DNA of 64,000 bases from Nannocystis exedens. Lineage in GTDB: Bacteria; Myxococcota_A; Polyangia; Nannocystales; Nannocystaceae. The notes below the pieces were generated by a model. That model saw only the letters and a program-made list of their open reading frames with translations, was not told the DNA's origin and did not search any database. Position 1 is the first letter of the stretch. Every line of letters begins with the position of its first letter. Positions 1-9,108 of this stretch are shown here, in pieces. Where the stretch lies: contig NZ_NETK01000001.1 of NCBI RefSeq assembly GCF_002343915.1, positions 11,122,001 through 11,186,000 on the forward strand, given 5' to 3'. Position numbers and translations under genes: made by a program.

Positions 1-265
1 GGCCTCCGAGGATCCGACCGGCATCGCGGTCGTCCTGGCCCCGCAGGCAGAAGAACCCCTGCCGATGCTGTCCAGCAGCGGCTCGCTCGTCGTGCCGCGG
101 CGGCCGCAGCCGGAGCGCGTGTTCTTCTCTTGGGACGAAGTCATCGAGGACGACAAGAGCGGACCGGTCCGCAGCATCGTCCTGCGCGATCGCCACTTCG
201 ACGGGTCGCTTCCGCCGGCACCCGCGAACGATCCGGCGGGTGTCGGGTGCGTCCGCTCGACCTAG
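1..265 (+). CDS. C-terminal end of an unrecognised protein (5' end outside window)
   Basis: The frame is open from the first bases of the window to a stop at 263-265, leaving about 87 residues. The piece is hydrophilic, with an aromatic/acidic patch (FFSWDEV, then EDDKSG) and a Pro-rich end. I recognise no family. An internal ATG at 65 exists, but codon use is the same before it, so this is more likely the tail of a longer gene. It is followed by a stretch with broken genes, so even the tail could belong to a decaying gene. Confidence 0.5.
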   Translation, partial: ASEDPTGIAVVLAPQAEEPLPMLSSSGSLVVPRRPQPERVFFSWDEVIEDDKSGPVRSIVLRDRHFDGSLPPAPANDPAGVGCVRST

Positions 266-409
266 CGACCGAGACCCTTCGAGCAGTCCTCACGCCGGAC
301 GCCGACAGGCGCTGGCGAGCGTGTCGGGGGCCCGTCGGGCGAGGAACGACACGGCGAGCGCAGATGGATTCGGCGACGTTGATCGGGCCGTCGAGGAGCA
401 CGCGCCGCT

Positions 410-640
410 TCACGCCGCGGCGTTTGTCGTCGAGCGGGTCGATCCCGGACGCAGCGCGACCCGGCGATCGAGCTCCTGATCGTGGGCCGAGTACACGACC
501 CCCATCGCCCCGGCGCCGAGCCTGCCGAGCACGATGTAGCGATCGACCGCGGTCCCGTTGGCGAGCCCGCCGGTCGCCCATGCGCCGGCGTCCGCCCCGA
601 TCACCGCCCCCGTGGCGGCCAGCGTGCGGTCGAGGCTCAT
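410..640 (-). pseudogene. N-terminal fragment of a Ser/Thr protein kinase
   Basis: From an ATG at 638-640 the minus strand encodes the start of a Hanks-type kinase: a short N-terminal leader, then YIVLGRLGAGAMGVVY (the glycine-rich ATP loop) and SAHDQELDRRVAL, which should lead into the conserved VALK lysine. Instead the frame passes into unrelated basic sequence and stops. The rest of the kinase is not found downstream. This is a truncated remnant of a typical myxobacterial STK gene, different in sequence from the element kinase at 24.1-25.7 kb. Confidence 0.7.
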
Positions 641-954
641 GCCTCCGACCCTAACGCGCGCCGCCGCGAGCTGACAACCCTGGCCTACGCCGGAGAACGA
701 CGTCGGGCGCACGAGCCGCGCGGCCTTCGGCGTCCCTGCGCTCGCGGCGGCGGTCCCCGTCCGCCGGCGGTCGCATCACATGGCCTTCGAGCCATGTGGC
801 GGAGGACGGGATTTTCGTCGTGCTCTCGGCGCCGGCGGTCGTCTCGGCGCGGTCAGCGACGTGAAAGCGGAGGACCTGCGTCCGGACGGCTTCGTCGTGC
901 ATGGCCCGACTGGCGATCGACTGGTGAACGTGGACGACGTGCGGGCAGGGGCGG
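641..954. other. No convincing gene
   Basis: This stretch upstream of the kinase fragment has open frames on both strands, but their translations are Arg/Pro-rich and change frame. I see no conserved motif, repeat or RNA. Confidence 0.4.
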
Positions 955-1190
955 GTGCTCCTCGAGATCGAGGACGGCGATGTGGCAGGTGGTCGTGTCG
1001 CGGGTCTCGATCGCCAGACGGTCGGCGGGCCCGAGCATGACGACCTGGGCCCGTAACGCCGAAGTCGTGAGCGGCGTGGCGAAGCCTCGGATCGTGTTCG
1101 GCGGGTCGGACAAGTCGGGGTTGTCGGAGCCCAGCCCGAATTATCGGTCGCCCTGAGCGACCGGCCCGTCGGTCCAGACCTGCACCAGCG
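955..1190 (-). pseudogene. Frameshifted fragment of the element's fibre-like gene
   Basis: The minus strand encodes pieces nearly identical to residues about 60-140 of the protein at 46199-47311: SDPPNTIRGFATPLTTSAL, the stretch around VVMLGPAD, and AIETRDTTTC followed by HIAVLDLEEH. The preceding VQVWTDGPVAQGD is in another frame, so at least one frameshift is present. The match stops abruptly on both sides. It is an isolated, broken copy of a mobile-element gene in the same orientation as the intact one, 46 kb away. Confidence 0.85.
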
Positions 1191-1407
1191 CTCGGGCATG
1201 ACGGCCGTGTGTTTCGTCGTCGCGGTCGGAGCGAGGGCCACGGCTGGTCGCCGCCGGCGCCGTCCCTGCCTCCGCGGGCCGTTGACGCCGCCGAAAGGCG
1301 GACGGCAGGATGGCGGCCATGCCCCGCGCCCTCGAAGCGAGCGACCCGCCCCGCCTGTCGGCGCTGCGGATCGACAAGCTCGTGCGAATCTTTCCAGAGG
1401 AGTGAAC

Positions 1408-1686
1408 ATGCAGATACAGCCTGGTATCTATCGCCATTACAAGGGACCTGAGTACCGGGTCTTCGGTGTCGCCCGGCACTCCGAGACCGAGGAGCAAATG
1501 GTCTTCTACCAGGCGCTCTACGGCGATTACGGCCTCTGGGTACGGCCTTTGTCGATGTTCCTGGAGTCGGTCGAGGTCGACGGCGAAAGTGTCCCGCGCT
1601 TTTCTCTGATCCAGGCCGAGCCCGACCAGTTCATGCGGTCGGACGAAAGCGCCGTCCAGTCTTGCCCGTCCGCGAGACGACCCTGA
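1408..1686 (+). CDS. DUF1653-family protein
   Basis: A 92-residue protein beginning MQIQPGIYRHYKG, then YRVFGVARHSETEE, VFYQALYGDYGLWVRPLSMF and a VEVDG segment: the usual order of the small beta-rich DUF1653 family. A good ribosome site (agaggag, 1396-1402) precedes the ATG and decides this start over the longer open frame. The last 20 residues (after RFSLIQ) run past the family's normal end into flanking sequence, so the 3' end may have been joined to foreign DNA. Biochemical function of the family is unknown. Confidence 0.85.
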   Translation: MQIQPGIYRHYKGPEYRVFGVARHSETEEQMVFYQALYGDYGLWVRPLSMFLESVEVDGESVPRFSLIQAEPDQFMRSDESAVQSCPSARRP

Positions 1687-1732
1687 AGGTGCGGGAAGGC
1701 GCGCCTTGACCGCCGGCACGCCGCGCGCCGCG

Positions 1733-1903
1733 TCCGACCTCGTTCCACGCCATGGCGAGCTCGTGCTGCACGTCGGCGTCGCCCGGATCGGCGGCTGCGG
1801 CTCGTTCGGCCCGCTCGAGGATCGCGGCGTAGGCGGCCCGCGCCCGCGGGACGTCGCCGCGGTCGGTCGCGGCGGTGCCGATCGCGTCGCTCACGTGAAC
1901 GAC
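1733..1903 (-). pseudogene. TPR-like fragment of a broken gene
   Basis: Minus-strand frame encoding VVHVSDAIGTAATDRGDV, ARAAYAAILERAERAAAADP and VQHELAMAWNEVG, which has the spacing of a tetratricopeptide repeat as found in the C-terminal halves of myxobacterial kinase-TPR proteins. The sequence just upstream continues the same helical pattern in another frame (LERAEQLAATIAG), so the gene is frameshifted. No start, no kinase domain and no sensible end are attached. Confidence 0.5.
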
Positions 1904-2297
1904 AGCTTGCGGCGGCTCGGTCCGGCGATGGTCGCGGCGAGCTGCTCGGCTCGCTCGAGCCCGGCGAAGACTGCGTCGAATCCGCTTGCCCATCCCGAAC
2001 GCGATCCGCTTGGGTGTCCCGGACGCGATCCATGACCCCGTTCCCTGACACCCGCCCCCATCACATGACCGATCGCACAGGTTTAAAGGGTCATTCGCCG
2101 GGCGCGGGCCGAGACGACGCGGCGGCCAGCGTGCCCGCGCGGGCCGACCCGGGGCAGCGACTTCCCAGCAGCGAGTTCACCTTGAGATGGCGGACGTGGC
2201 CGCCCACCACCCGACCCACGCGACCGGCGAGCACGACCCGGCGCCCCGCCTGCCGCGGCCTGAGCTGGCCGCCCGAATCCTCACACCACCATGCTCA
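1904..2297. other. Intergenic, no gene recognised
   Basis: About 390 bases between the TPR remnant and the end of the HEAT-repeat gene. It holds the frameshifted 5' part of the TPR remnant (to about 2000) and then sequence with no motif I can support. Confidence 0.4.
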
Positions 2298-3314
2298 TCA
2301 GGAGGTCGCGTCGAGGATGCGGGCCAGCGCGTCCTCGTCGGCGTAGAGCTCGACGACGCCGGGCAGGTCGACGACCGTATCCGCGATCGCGGCGGCCGTC
2401 GTCGAGGCGTCGTCCTCGCTCTCGTCGATCGCCGCGGCGACCGCCCGGGCGGCGGCCTCGAGGTCGAAGTCGGAATCGACCGCGAGTAGACCCTCGTCGC
2501 ACAGTCGTGCGAGCAATGAACGGGCGTGGATCGTCTCCGCATCGGCGGCGGGCGGGACGAGGTCGACGAGGCCGTCGAGGTAGCTGGTGAGTTTGGCGAT
2601 CCCCTCGCGCACCGATGCGTCGCGGCCGGCGCTGGCGCGGTGCAGGATCCGGTACGCGACGTCCGTATCGAGCGTCGCCGCGGCGCGCTCGTCGAACTCG
2701 AAGTCCAGCATCGCGTGGTGGAGCACGGACAAGACCGCGAACCGGACCTCCGGCTGCGGGTCGTCGAGGAAGACCTCGAGGCGATCGAGGCGCACCGGAT
2801 CGCCCAGCCCCAACGCCTGCACGACCAGGACGCGGTCGAGCGCGTCGCCGCGGCGCGCACACGCCTCGAGTCGCGCCAGCGCCTCGTCCGTGCCGTGCCG
2901 CGCGAGCTCGGCGATCGCGTGGTAGCGCGCGGCGCGGTCGGTGCTCGCCGCGAGCTCCATGCACCACGCGAGCGGCATGGTCGGCGTGCGCCGCATGTGC
3001 AGCGCCGGTTCGTACGCCTTGACCACGCGCGGCGGCTCCGGCATCCCCGGCCACAGGACGACGCGGTAGTGGTCGGGCCCGATGCTGCCGTCACGGTCGC
3101 AGCCGTCGAGGTTGCCCGCGCAAACGAGCAACCTGTGGGACACTGCGGGGAGCTCGAACAGCCGCACCGCAGGACCCCCGAACTCGCGCAGGTACAGGGC
3201 CCCGCCGGGCGCGCGCGCTGACTCAGAGCAGCCCCCATCGCGCCCAGCTCGCGGGCCAGCGCGTCGTCGGGAGCCTTCTCGCCCCGCAAAACCGCGTACC
3301 CGCTGCACGAGCAC
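2298..3314 (-). CDS. HEAT-repeat-like protein with a disturbed N-terminus
   Basis: The clear coding part (roughly 300 residues) begins near 3220 with APGGALYLREFGGPAVRLF and continues to ALARILDATS. The middle has helical HEAT-type repeats: YHAIAELARHGTDEALARL, RVLVVQALGLGDPVRLDRL, PEVRFAVLSVLHHAML. Such repeats are protein-binding scaffolds; the partner is unknown. The first 30-35 residues of this frame are Arg-rich and unlike the rest, while the next frame there reads EKAPDDALARELGAMGAAL, which looks coding, so a frameshift near 3225 is likely. The true start is therefore uncertain and the gene may be inactive. It lies between element remnants. Confidence 0.6.
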   Translation of the reverse strand: MLVQRVRGFAGREGSRRRAGPRAGRDGGCSESARAPGGALYLREFGGPAVRLFELPAVSHRLLVCAGNLDGCDRDGSIGPDHYRVVLWPGMPEPPRVVKAYEPALHMRRTPTMPLAWCMELAASTDRAARYHAIAELARHGTDEALARLEACARRGDALDRVLVVQALGLGDPVRLDRLEVFLDDPQPEVRFAVLSVLHHAMLDFEFDERAAATLDTDVAYRILHRASAGRDASVREGIAKLTSYLDGLVDLVPPAADAETIHARSLLARLCDEGLLAVDSDFDLEAAARAVAAAIDESEDDASTTAAAIADTVVDLPGVVELYADEDALARILDATS

Positions 3315-3355
3315 CGTCTTGAGCAGGACCGGCTGAGCAGTGCAGGGTGCAGGGG

Positions 3356-3415
3356 ATGGCGGATGCAGCTACGTGGAAGAAGCATGTGGCGGCCTGGCGT
3401 GCGAGCGGAGACGTC
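3356..3415 (+). mobile_element. Trace of an IS66-type accessory gene (tnpA)
   Basis: The first 18-20 residues from the ATG at 3356, MADAATWKKHVAAWRASG, fit the N-terminal pattern of the small IS66-family accessory protein. After this the frame changes to unrelated Arg-rich sequence, and no transposase follows. If correct it is a cut-off relic of an insertion sequence. The match is short, so confidence is moderate. Confidence 0.4.
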
Positions 3416-3471
3416 CGGCGTCCTGGTCACCACCTTCGCCGGCAACGACTTCGAACATCGGCGTCCAGATG

Positions 3472-3642
3472 TCAGGCCCACCGTGCCGACCTCGCTGTCC
3501 CCGACCGTTTGGCCGTCCCGACGACCATCCGCTTGCCCGTCCCTTGACACGCTCGAGATCGGCGTAGACGAGCGAATAGATGCCCCCAGCCGAGCCCGGC
3601 CAGGACCAGCGCGATGATTGAGAGCCAGAGCAGCGCACGCAT
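3472..3642 (-). CDS. Possible small membrane protein (56 aa)
   Basis: From an ATG at 3640-3642 the minus strand encodes MRALLWLSIIALVLAGLG, a clean membrane segment, followed by a basic tail. Just after a run of five G the neighbouring frame reads IYSLVYADLERVKGRASGW, which looks more natural, so a one-base indel may have altered the tail. I recognise no family and there is no copy elsewhere in the window. Confidence 0.3.
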   Translation of the reverse strand: MRALLWLSIIALVLAGLGWGHLFARLRRSRACQGTGKRMVVGTAKRSGTARSARWA

Positions 3643-3674
3643 GCGGACCCGCGTGGCCCTCGATGAGGGGAGGG

Positions 3675-3890
3675 AAGGAGCCTCCTTCGTTGCCGCCCTC
3701 GGAAGACGACCCGAGCTCGCGCCGGAATCGAGCTGCTGCCCGTCGAGCTGCTGCTGCCCAAGCTCGTGCGGAGAAACGGACGGTCAAGAAGGCCGGCCGA
3801 GCTTGATGCTCGAGCGCCTGCAGAGCAGGGCGCCACTGGAGCGCGGCGTAGGGCGCGATGAACCCGACGCGGACGACGTCACGCGCAGTT
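3675..3890 (+). pseudogene. Decayed copy of the 3' end of the element gene at 22.85-23.21 kb and its neighbour
   Basis: The plus strand encodes KEPPSLPPSEDDPSSRRNR and the Ala/Arg-rich tail ending KKAGRA, nearly identical to the C-terminus of the protein at 22847-23209. The following 80 bases match the antisense small membrane ORF at 23187-23306: here the minus strand reads VRVGFIAPYAALQWRPALQAL. A one-base insertion breaks that small ORF. The piece has no start and is in the same orientation as the intact copy. Confidence 0.85.
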
Positions 3891-3936
3891 GACCACGACA
3901 GCCTCCAAGGGGGCAATGAACCCGAAGCAGCGCGAC

Positions 3937-4470
3937 TCAACCCGTCTTGTGGAGCAAGGCGACGATCAGCGCCGCCGATTGCTCGGGCGTGTGCGCTTCG
4001 GTATCGATGCGCAGCGACGGCGGCGGCAGCGGCGGAAACGCGAAGCCGCCGGCGCGCTCGATCGAGCGGTACAAGGCGACATCGGTGAGCTTGCCGAAAC
4101 GGCGCCGGCTGGGCTGGTCGAGCCGCTGGGCGATGGCTTCGGGCGAACACAGCAGTTCGACGAACACCATCTCGCCGCCGTGCGCGCGCACCGATTCGGT
4201 CAAGGACTCGATCAGCGCCGGATCGACGCTGGCTTCGGGATGGAAGGTGAAGACGAACGAGCGTCCGGCCGCGGCGGCTTCGGCGAACGCTGCGCTCCAG
4301 ATTGCCGCGCGCAGGCGGCGGAAGCCCGGGCTGCCGAACTCGAACAAGGCCAGCGCTGCGTCCACCGCCAGATGGTTGTGGAACAGCGGGATGCCCAGTA
4401 CCTCGGCCACGTGGGTGCCGATGGTGTGCTTGCCGGAGGCGGCCGGGCCATGAATGAAGACGACGTGCAT
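3937..4470 (-). CDS. Small P-loop kinase (shikimate-kinase/AAA-like)
   Basis: 177 residues starting MHVVFIHGPAASGKHTIG: a Walker A loop (GPAASGKHT, residues about 8-16) at the very N-terminus, then LGIPLFHNHLAVDAAL, which fits the substrate-binding helix of small-molecule kinases. FVFTFHPEASVDP and VFVELLCSPEAIAQRL follow, and a lid-like Arg-rich segment (LDQPSRRRFGKL). Size and order suit a cytosolic kinase or chloramphenicol-phosphotransferase-like enzyme; the substrate cannot be told. The ATG at 4468-4470 is chosen because the P-loop follows at once; the open frame extends upstream without coding character. Confidence 0.75.
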   Translation of the reverse strand: MHVVFIHGPAASGKHTIGTHVAEVLGIPLFHNHLAVDAALALFEFGSPGFRRLRAAIWSAAFAEAAAAGRSFVFTFHPEASVDPALIESLTESVRAHGGEMVFVELLCSPEAIAQRLDQPSRRRFGKLTDVALYRSIERAGGFAFPPLPPPSLRIDTEAHTPEQSAALIVALLHKTG

Positions 4471-4732
4471 GTGGGCGAGGGCGGGAGTCTTGATTCTTAT
4501 ACCAGACGCGGCGGCCGGCCGCCGGCGCGCCTCACAAGGCCCGGTCCTTCCTTCTCTCGCGGTAGGGACGGCCCTTCGCCCTTCAGCTCGGGCCGCCCCC
4601 GCACAGATCCGAGCGAGCGGAACTACCGCACTCGGCTCCTGCCAAAGCATGGGCGGCAAACGGTACGTCGCCTACGTCACCGACGACAACCGTTGCAGGG
4701 CCATCGCTGGCCTGCCGCGTCGCCCGGCGCGC

Positions 4733-5497
4733 CTACAACCGGAGGGCGTGTTGACCGTCGGCGAGACCACGAAGCTTCTTCGCGGCGCAGGCGTGCCATG
4801 GATCCGTGGGCACGTGAGGCTCGAGCTCGATGGTTCGCATCTCGACCATGACGAGCCCTGACGGAGCGTCGGGGCAGCGGCGGAGGCGCGCCTCGATTTT
4901 TTGACGTTTCTCTTCCTCGGAGACCTCTCTCGCTGCCGGTGGCGTCGGCGTCGGCGGCAACGGCGTGATGACAACCGCACCGGGACCGGCTCGAACGCGT
5001 CCAGCTGCTGGGCGTCCAGCTGCCGGGCAGTCGGGAACATGACGTCCGAGGGCACGAGAAAGACCGCGAGCAAGGTGCAGGCGAAGAGCATCGTGAAGCC
5101 GAGCGACGCGGCGAGGACCCAAGGCCTGGGCGACGCGGGCGTGCTCGAGGCCGGGAGGACGGGCGGCCGAGCCGTCGTCGCCGATGACCGGGCGAGAGCG
5201 GGGGAGGGGCCGATCGGGGCACGGAGCCCGGTGACCGGCGTGAGCGCTGGCGCTGGCGGCGTCGGTTCGGGCGCGCGTGCGGTCGGCACCAGGGCCTTGC
5301 GCGCTGAGGGCTCGAGGAGTCGCCGAAGTTGCCGCCCGAGCTCGGCCGCGGAGGCCGGCCTCTGCGCTGGATCTCCGCCGATGGCTCGCATCACGAGGTT
5401 CTCGAGGTTCGTCGGCAACCGCACCCCGAACTCCGACGGACGCGCCGGAACGACGCCGAGCGCAATCTCCACCTGCTGCGCCTGTGCGCTGACCTCA
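4733..5497 (-). pseudogene. C-terminal half of a duplicated transmembrane Ser/Thr kinase
   Basis: Near-identical to residues 253-522 of the intact kinase at 24106-25674: the end of the kinase domain (EIALGVVPARPSEF, GGDPAQRPASAAELGR), the membrane segment (PWVLAASLGFT) and the external C-terminal domain ending ADGQHALRL. The reading frame breaks after FEPVPV and resumes in another frame; part of the Thr/Pro linker and a Gly-Gly-Arg-Leu stretch are missing. The upstream edge is sharp at 5497, so the ATP-binding half is absent. It abuts the upstream region of the LRR lipoprotein at 5518. Confidence 0.9.
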
Positions 5498-5517
5498 AAC
5501 GGAGATAAAGTGGCGAG

Positions 5518-7017
5518 ATGCGCCGCCTCGCCCCCGTCCTGCTCCTCCTCGCGTGCGGCCCGGACCTCCCGATCCCCGCCGACGGCTCCACCAGCGACAT
5601 CCCCGGCTCGTCCTCCGCGCCCTCGCCGACGAACACCAGCGACTCGCCCGCGACCACCAACACGCCCACGAACGCCACGACGAGCGCCCCCGACGACAAC
5701 ACGTCAACGACGCTCGACCCGCCCGCCACCACATCGACCACGACCGGCGAGCCGACCCTGTGCGGCCCCGCGTGCGCCGAGCTGCGCGACATCACCGGCA
5801 ACCTCGAGATCGAGCCCGGCACGGACCCACAGACCTTCGCCTGCGTCCGCCGCATCGACGGCGACCTCGAGATCCACGACCTGCCGGACGGCGACATCCT
5901 CATGCACCTCGGCAACCTCGAGGAGGTCACCGGCGGCGTGACGATCCGGGACAACGCCGGCCTCACCGACGTTCCGGGCCTCGGCTGCCTGCGCAGCGTC
6001 GGCGCCCTCCGTATTCAAGACAACGGCGCCCTCACCAGCCTCGCCGGCCTCGCCGGCCTGCGCAGCGCCGGCAGCCTCAGTCTTCAGGACAACGGCGCCC
6101 TCACCAGCCTCGCCGGCCTCGCCGACCTCCGCCGCGTCGGCGGGATCTACCTCGACGGCCTCCCGGTCCTGAGCGAGCTCCCCGCATGGACGTTCGAACC
6201 CGACAACGCGCTCGGCGGCCTCAGCTTCGTCGACCTCCCGGCCCTGACCGACCTCGACGTGTTCGCCGGCATGACCACCACCAACGGCCAATTCTACTTC
6301 ACCGCGATCGGCTGCCCCGCGCTGACCAGCGTGGTCGGCGTCGGCGACCTGCTGCGGTCGGCCGACCCGGTGTTCGTCTATCTCCGCGACCTGGCCACGC
6401 TCACCGACCTCGCCGGCCTCGACGGCGTCCCCGCGTTCAACAACCTCGACCTCCTGTCCTTGCCGCAGCTCGCCTCGCTGGCCGAGCTCGAGGGCACCCA
6501 AACGATCCACACCCTGAACGCCTCCTCGCTGCCGAAGCTTGCCGACCTCCACGGCCTCGAGGACCTCGCCGAGACCGACATCCTCGCCCTCGCCGACCTC
6601 CCGCTCCTCACCGACATGTCCGCCCTGTCCGCCCTGACGAACATCGCGGTCCTCTCCCTCGACCGCCTACCCGCCCTGTCCGACCTGTCGGGCCTGTCGT
6701 CGCTGCACACCATCAGCATCCAGCTCAGCCTCGGGTCGTGCGACGACAACCCCGACGCCGGCCTCGACAAGCTCGTCGACCTCACCGGCCTCGACAACCT
6801 CGAGGTCGCCTGGAACGTCGTGATCGGCAACAACGACGACTTCGCCGGCTTCACCGGCGCCCCCAAGCTAGCGACGGTCAGCGAGCTCCACGCCGTCCAC
6901 AACCCCTCGCTCGCCCCCGGCACTCTCGCCGGCTGGGCCGCCACCCTCGACCCCACCCCGATCCTGTGCGAGAGCCAGGACTTCGACATGTGCAGTTGCT
7001 TCGTATTCGACCCGTGA
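5518..7017 (+). CDS. Leucine-rich (receptor L-domain-like) lipoprotein
   Basis: 499 residues. The N-terminus MRRLAPVLLLLACGP has a lipobox with Cys13, so it should be an outer-surface lipoprotein. Residues 20-75 are a Ser/Thr/Pro linker. The rest is a parallel-beta solenoid of repeats of the type GxLxIxDNxALTSLxGL, e.g. LRIQDNGALTSLAGLAGL repeated almost exactly 25 residues later as LSLQDNGALTSLAGLADL. The end is Cys-rich (CESQDFDMCSC). Such proteins are abundant in myxobacteria and presumably bind cell-surface ligands; no ligand is known. ATG 5518 is the first codon giving a signal peptide. It occupies the place, relative to element remnants, where the intact element has other cargo. Confidence 0.8.
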   Translation: MRRLAPVLLLLACGPDLPIPADGSTSDIPGSSSAPSPTNTSDSPATTNTPTNATTSAPDDNTSTTLDPPATTSTTTGEPTLCGPACAELRDITGNLEIEPGTDPQTFACVRRIDGDLEIHDLPDGDILMHLGNLEEVTGGVTIRDNAGLTDVPGLGCLRSVGALRIQDNGALTSLAGLAGLRSAGSLSLQDNGALTSLAGLADLRRVGGIYLDGLPVLSELPAWTFEPDNALGGLSFVDLPALTDLDVFAGMTTTNGQFYFTAIGCPALTSVVGVGDLLRSADPVFVYLRDLATLTDLAGLDGVPAFNNLDLLSLPQLASLAELEGTQTIHTLNASSLPKLADLHGLEDLAETDILALADLPLLTDMSALSALTNIAVLSLDRLPALSDLSGLSSLHTISIQLSLGSCDDNPDAGLDKLVDLTGLDNLEVAWNVVIGNNDDFAGFTGAPKLATVSELHAVHNPSLAPGTLAGWAATLDPTPILCESQDFDMCSCFVFDP

Positions 7018-7026
7018 CGCGAAGCC

Positions 7027-7300
7027 TCACCGCATCGCCGCCACCAGCTCCGCGTAGAACTTCTCGGCCTCGGCCTGCCACCGCTCCGGCGCCTTCGCCA
7101 GCGCCCCGCGATGAAGCGGGTGGGGGAGCAAGAGGAAGCCGCGATGAGCGACGACTTCGAGGAGCCTGCAGGCAAGGATGCGGGAGCCGGGCCGGCGTAT
7201 CCGGACTCGCTGCGGGCCGCTCTTGTCGCCGACCTCGAGCTGCTTGTCCGCCCCGTGCAGGCCGTGGCAGAACGAGACGCCCGCACGGATCCTGAAGCGG
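7027..7300 (-). pseudogene. Unidentified coding remnant
   Basis: The minus strand has an open frame without a start, reading RFRIRAGVSFCHGLHGADK, EVGDKSGPQRVRIRRPG, then LHRGALAKAPERWQAEAEKF and YAELVAAMR before a stop at 7027-7029. Composition looks like real protein, but no start codon with context is present and the upstream side runs into the next remnant. I recognise no family. Confidence 0.3.
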
Positions 7301-7334
7301 AGGTGATGCGAGGGCTGAACGTGCCAAGAAGGCC

Positions 7335-7655
7335 GGGGCGAAAGAAGTCGGCCAAGAAGGGCTCACGCGTCGGCGCTGGCGGAGGGGTGGTGACCGCCCA
7401 GTGGACGAGGACCCCGAGGACAAGCCCACCCGCCAGTCCGACGAACGTCCCCCGCACCCTCCCGACCATCGCCCCCAGAACCGCGCCACCCACGCCCAGG
7501 GCCGCGACGATCGGCGCATCCACGAGGAGATGCTGCACGGGCCGCAGCCAGGGTCGACCTCGTCCAGGTGCGCGAGGTACGTCGTCGGGAACTCTTGAAC
7601 ATGCACCTGCGGCACCCCGCGGAAGGCGGGAAGCGTCGGCGCTGGCGGAGGGTGG
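7335..7655 (-). pseudogene. Decayed copy of the element's glycine-zipper membrane gene
   Basis: The minus strand encodes HLLVDAPIVAALGVGGAVLG, VGRVRGTFVGLAGGLVLG and LVHWAVTTPPPAPT, almost identical to the protein at 28503-28925, and its upstream VQEFPTTYLAHLDEVDPGC is in another frame. Only the C-terminal two thirds are represented; the stop is lost and the frame runs on into foreign sequence. Same orientation as the intact gene. Confidence 0.85.
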
Positions 7656-7795
7656 CCCCGGTGAACGAGAACCGCCCGTCGAGTCGCGTCCCCTACGCCG
7701 AGCCCGGCCGTCGGCCGGCCGTCGAGAGCAGGCGACATCGTCAACTTGCGCAGCGAGACGACGCGCGAGTGCTGGCGTGTCATCCTGCGGCACGC

Positions 7796-8931
7796 ATGAC
7801 GGCGGAGTACACCGAAGATCCAGGCAGCGGTTACTTCACCTGCTGGACTGGGCGTTACACGACCGCCAGCGTGCGCATGCTCGATCTGTACATGGCGTGG
7901 CGCGACGGCGAGGAGTTTCCGCCGCTCGCCGCGTTCGAGAACCGGTCCGCGCTGTCGGTGCCGGCGGAGCTGTTGACGCGCTCGCTGGTCGCCGAGGTCG
8001 CGCGCACGAACATCACTTCGCTCGGGATCACCATGCACGAGGGGGTCCGGAACCGCCCCCCGGGGTGTTCGAGCTGCCGAACCTCGAGTCGCTCGATCTG
8101 TCCGGCTGCGAGTTGGAGCCGCTGCCCGATCGCTTCGCGGAACTGCCCCGGCTCGAGCAGCTCGACCTCGAGCTCAACTCGCTGGTCGAGCTGCCGCCGA
8201 GCCTGCGCTCGTCGCCGTCCCTCAGGAGCCTCAACCTCGGGTTCAACGCGATCTCGGAGACCCCGGCGTTCGTGCGCGACAGCCGGATCGAGTGGCTCGA
8301 CCTCACCGCCAATCGGCTCGCGGCGTTCGACGTCGCCGCCCTGCCGCGCGGCTTGATTGTGCTGAGGGCCCAGTCCGAGCTGGAGGAGGTGCCCGACGCG
8401 ATCGCGGAGCTCGTGCATCTCCGTGAGCTCGAGCTCGGCAACAGGTTGCGCTCGCTGCCCGACCTCCGGGGGCTCGCCGCGTCGTCGACGCTTCAGCTCG
8501 CGGGCCAGCTGGGAGCGCCGCTGTTCGATCGCCTGCCGCGGACGCTCGCGGAGCTGCACGGCTACGGCTCGCATTGCATGGGGCTCACGAGCATCCCGCC
8601 CGCGATCGGGCGGTTTTCGCAGCTGCGGGTGCTGCACCTACCGTTCGAGCCGATGACCGAGCTGGCGGCCGAGCTGCGCGAGGTGCCGCTCGAGCGGCTG
8701 GTGCTGTCCAGCACCCGTCTGGCGGACACGCCGACCTACGCGTACTTGCCCGGCTCGCTGCAAGTGCTGGAGCTGGCCAACGTCAGCATGACACGCTGCC
8801 CGCCGCGGATCGCCGAGTTGGTCGAGCTGAGAGAGCTCGTGCTGAGCGCGAACCGGTTGACCGAGATCCCCGAGGCCGTGCGCTCGCTGCCGTGCTTGAC
8901 GAAGCTCAAGGCCGGCGACATGCACCGGTGA
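7796..8931 (+). pseudogene. Leucine-rich-repeat protein gene with a frameshift
   Basis: From ATG 7796 the frame encodes MTAEYTEDPGSGYFTCWTG and YTTASVRMLDLYMAWRDGEEF, up to EVARTNITSLGITMHEG near 8042. It then changes frame in a stretch with runs of G and C (about 8040-8070) and continues as a classical intracellular LRR protein: LPNLESLDLSGCELEPLP, LEQLDLELNSLVELPPSL, LRELVLSANRLTEIPEAV, ending GDMHR. About 12 repeats of 20-23 residues are seen. No signal peptide, so probably cytoplasmic and protein-binding. Either a genuine disabling indel or a homopolymer sequencing error; restoring the frame would give about 378 residues. Confidence 0.75.
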
Positions 8932-9108
8932 GCTCAAGGCGAGCTCGCCGATCCGGGCGATTCGTGGTGGCGCTGTCGGCGTCCGATCCTAGACGCGCGA
9001 GCAATTCCCGGCACGACAGCGCCTCGAAATTCTTCTCGCCGCGGGTATCGCGCACCCGCGCGGGGTCCCGCTCCCCCGCGCCGCCCGATTCCCCCGCGCC
9101 TTCCGACA

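Noticed and set aside
2177..4150. 657-codon open frame on the minus strand
   Set aside because: Runs through several different remnants in the wrong frame and gives low-complexity Arg/Ser sequence; only short stretches correspond to real fragments.
5704..6552. Glu/Gly/Val-rich open frame antisense to the LRR lipoprotein
   Set aside because: Periodic composition mirrors the LRR repeats on the plus strand.
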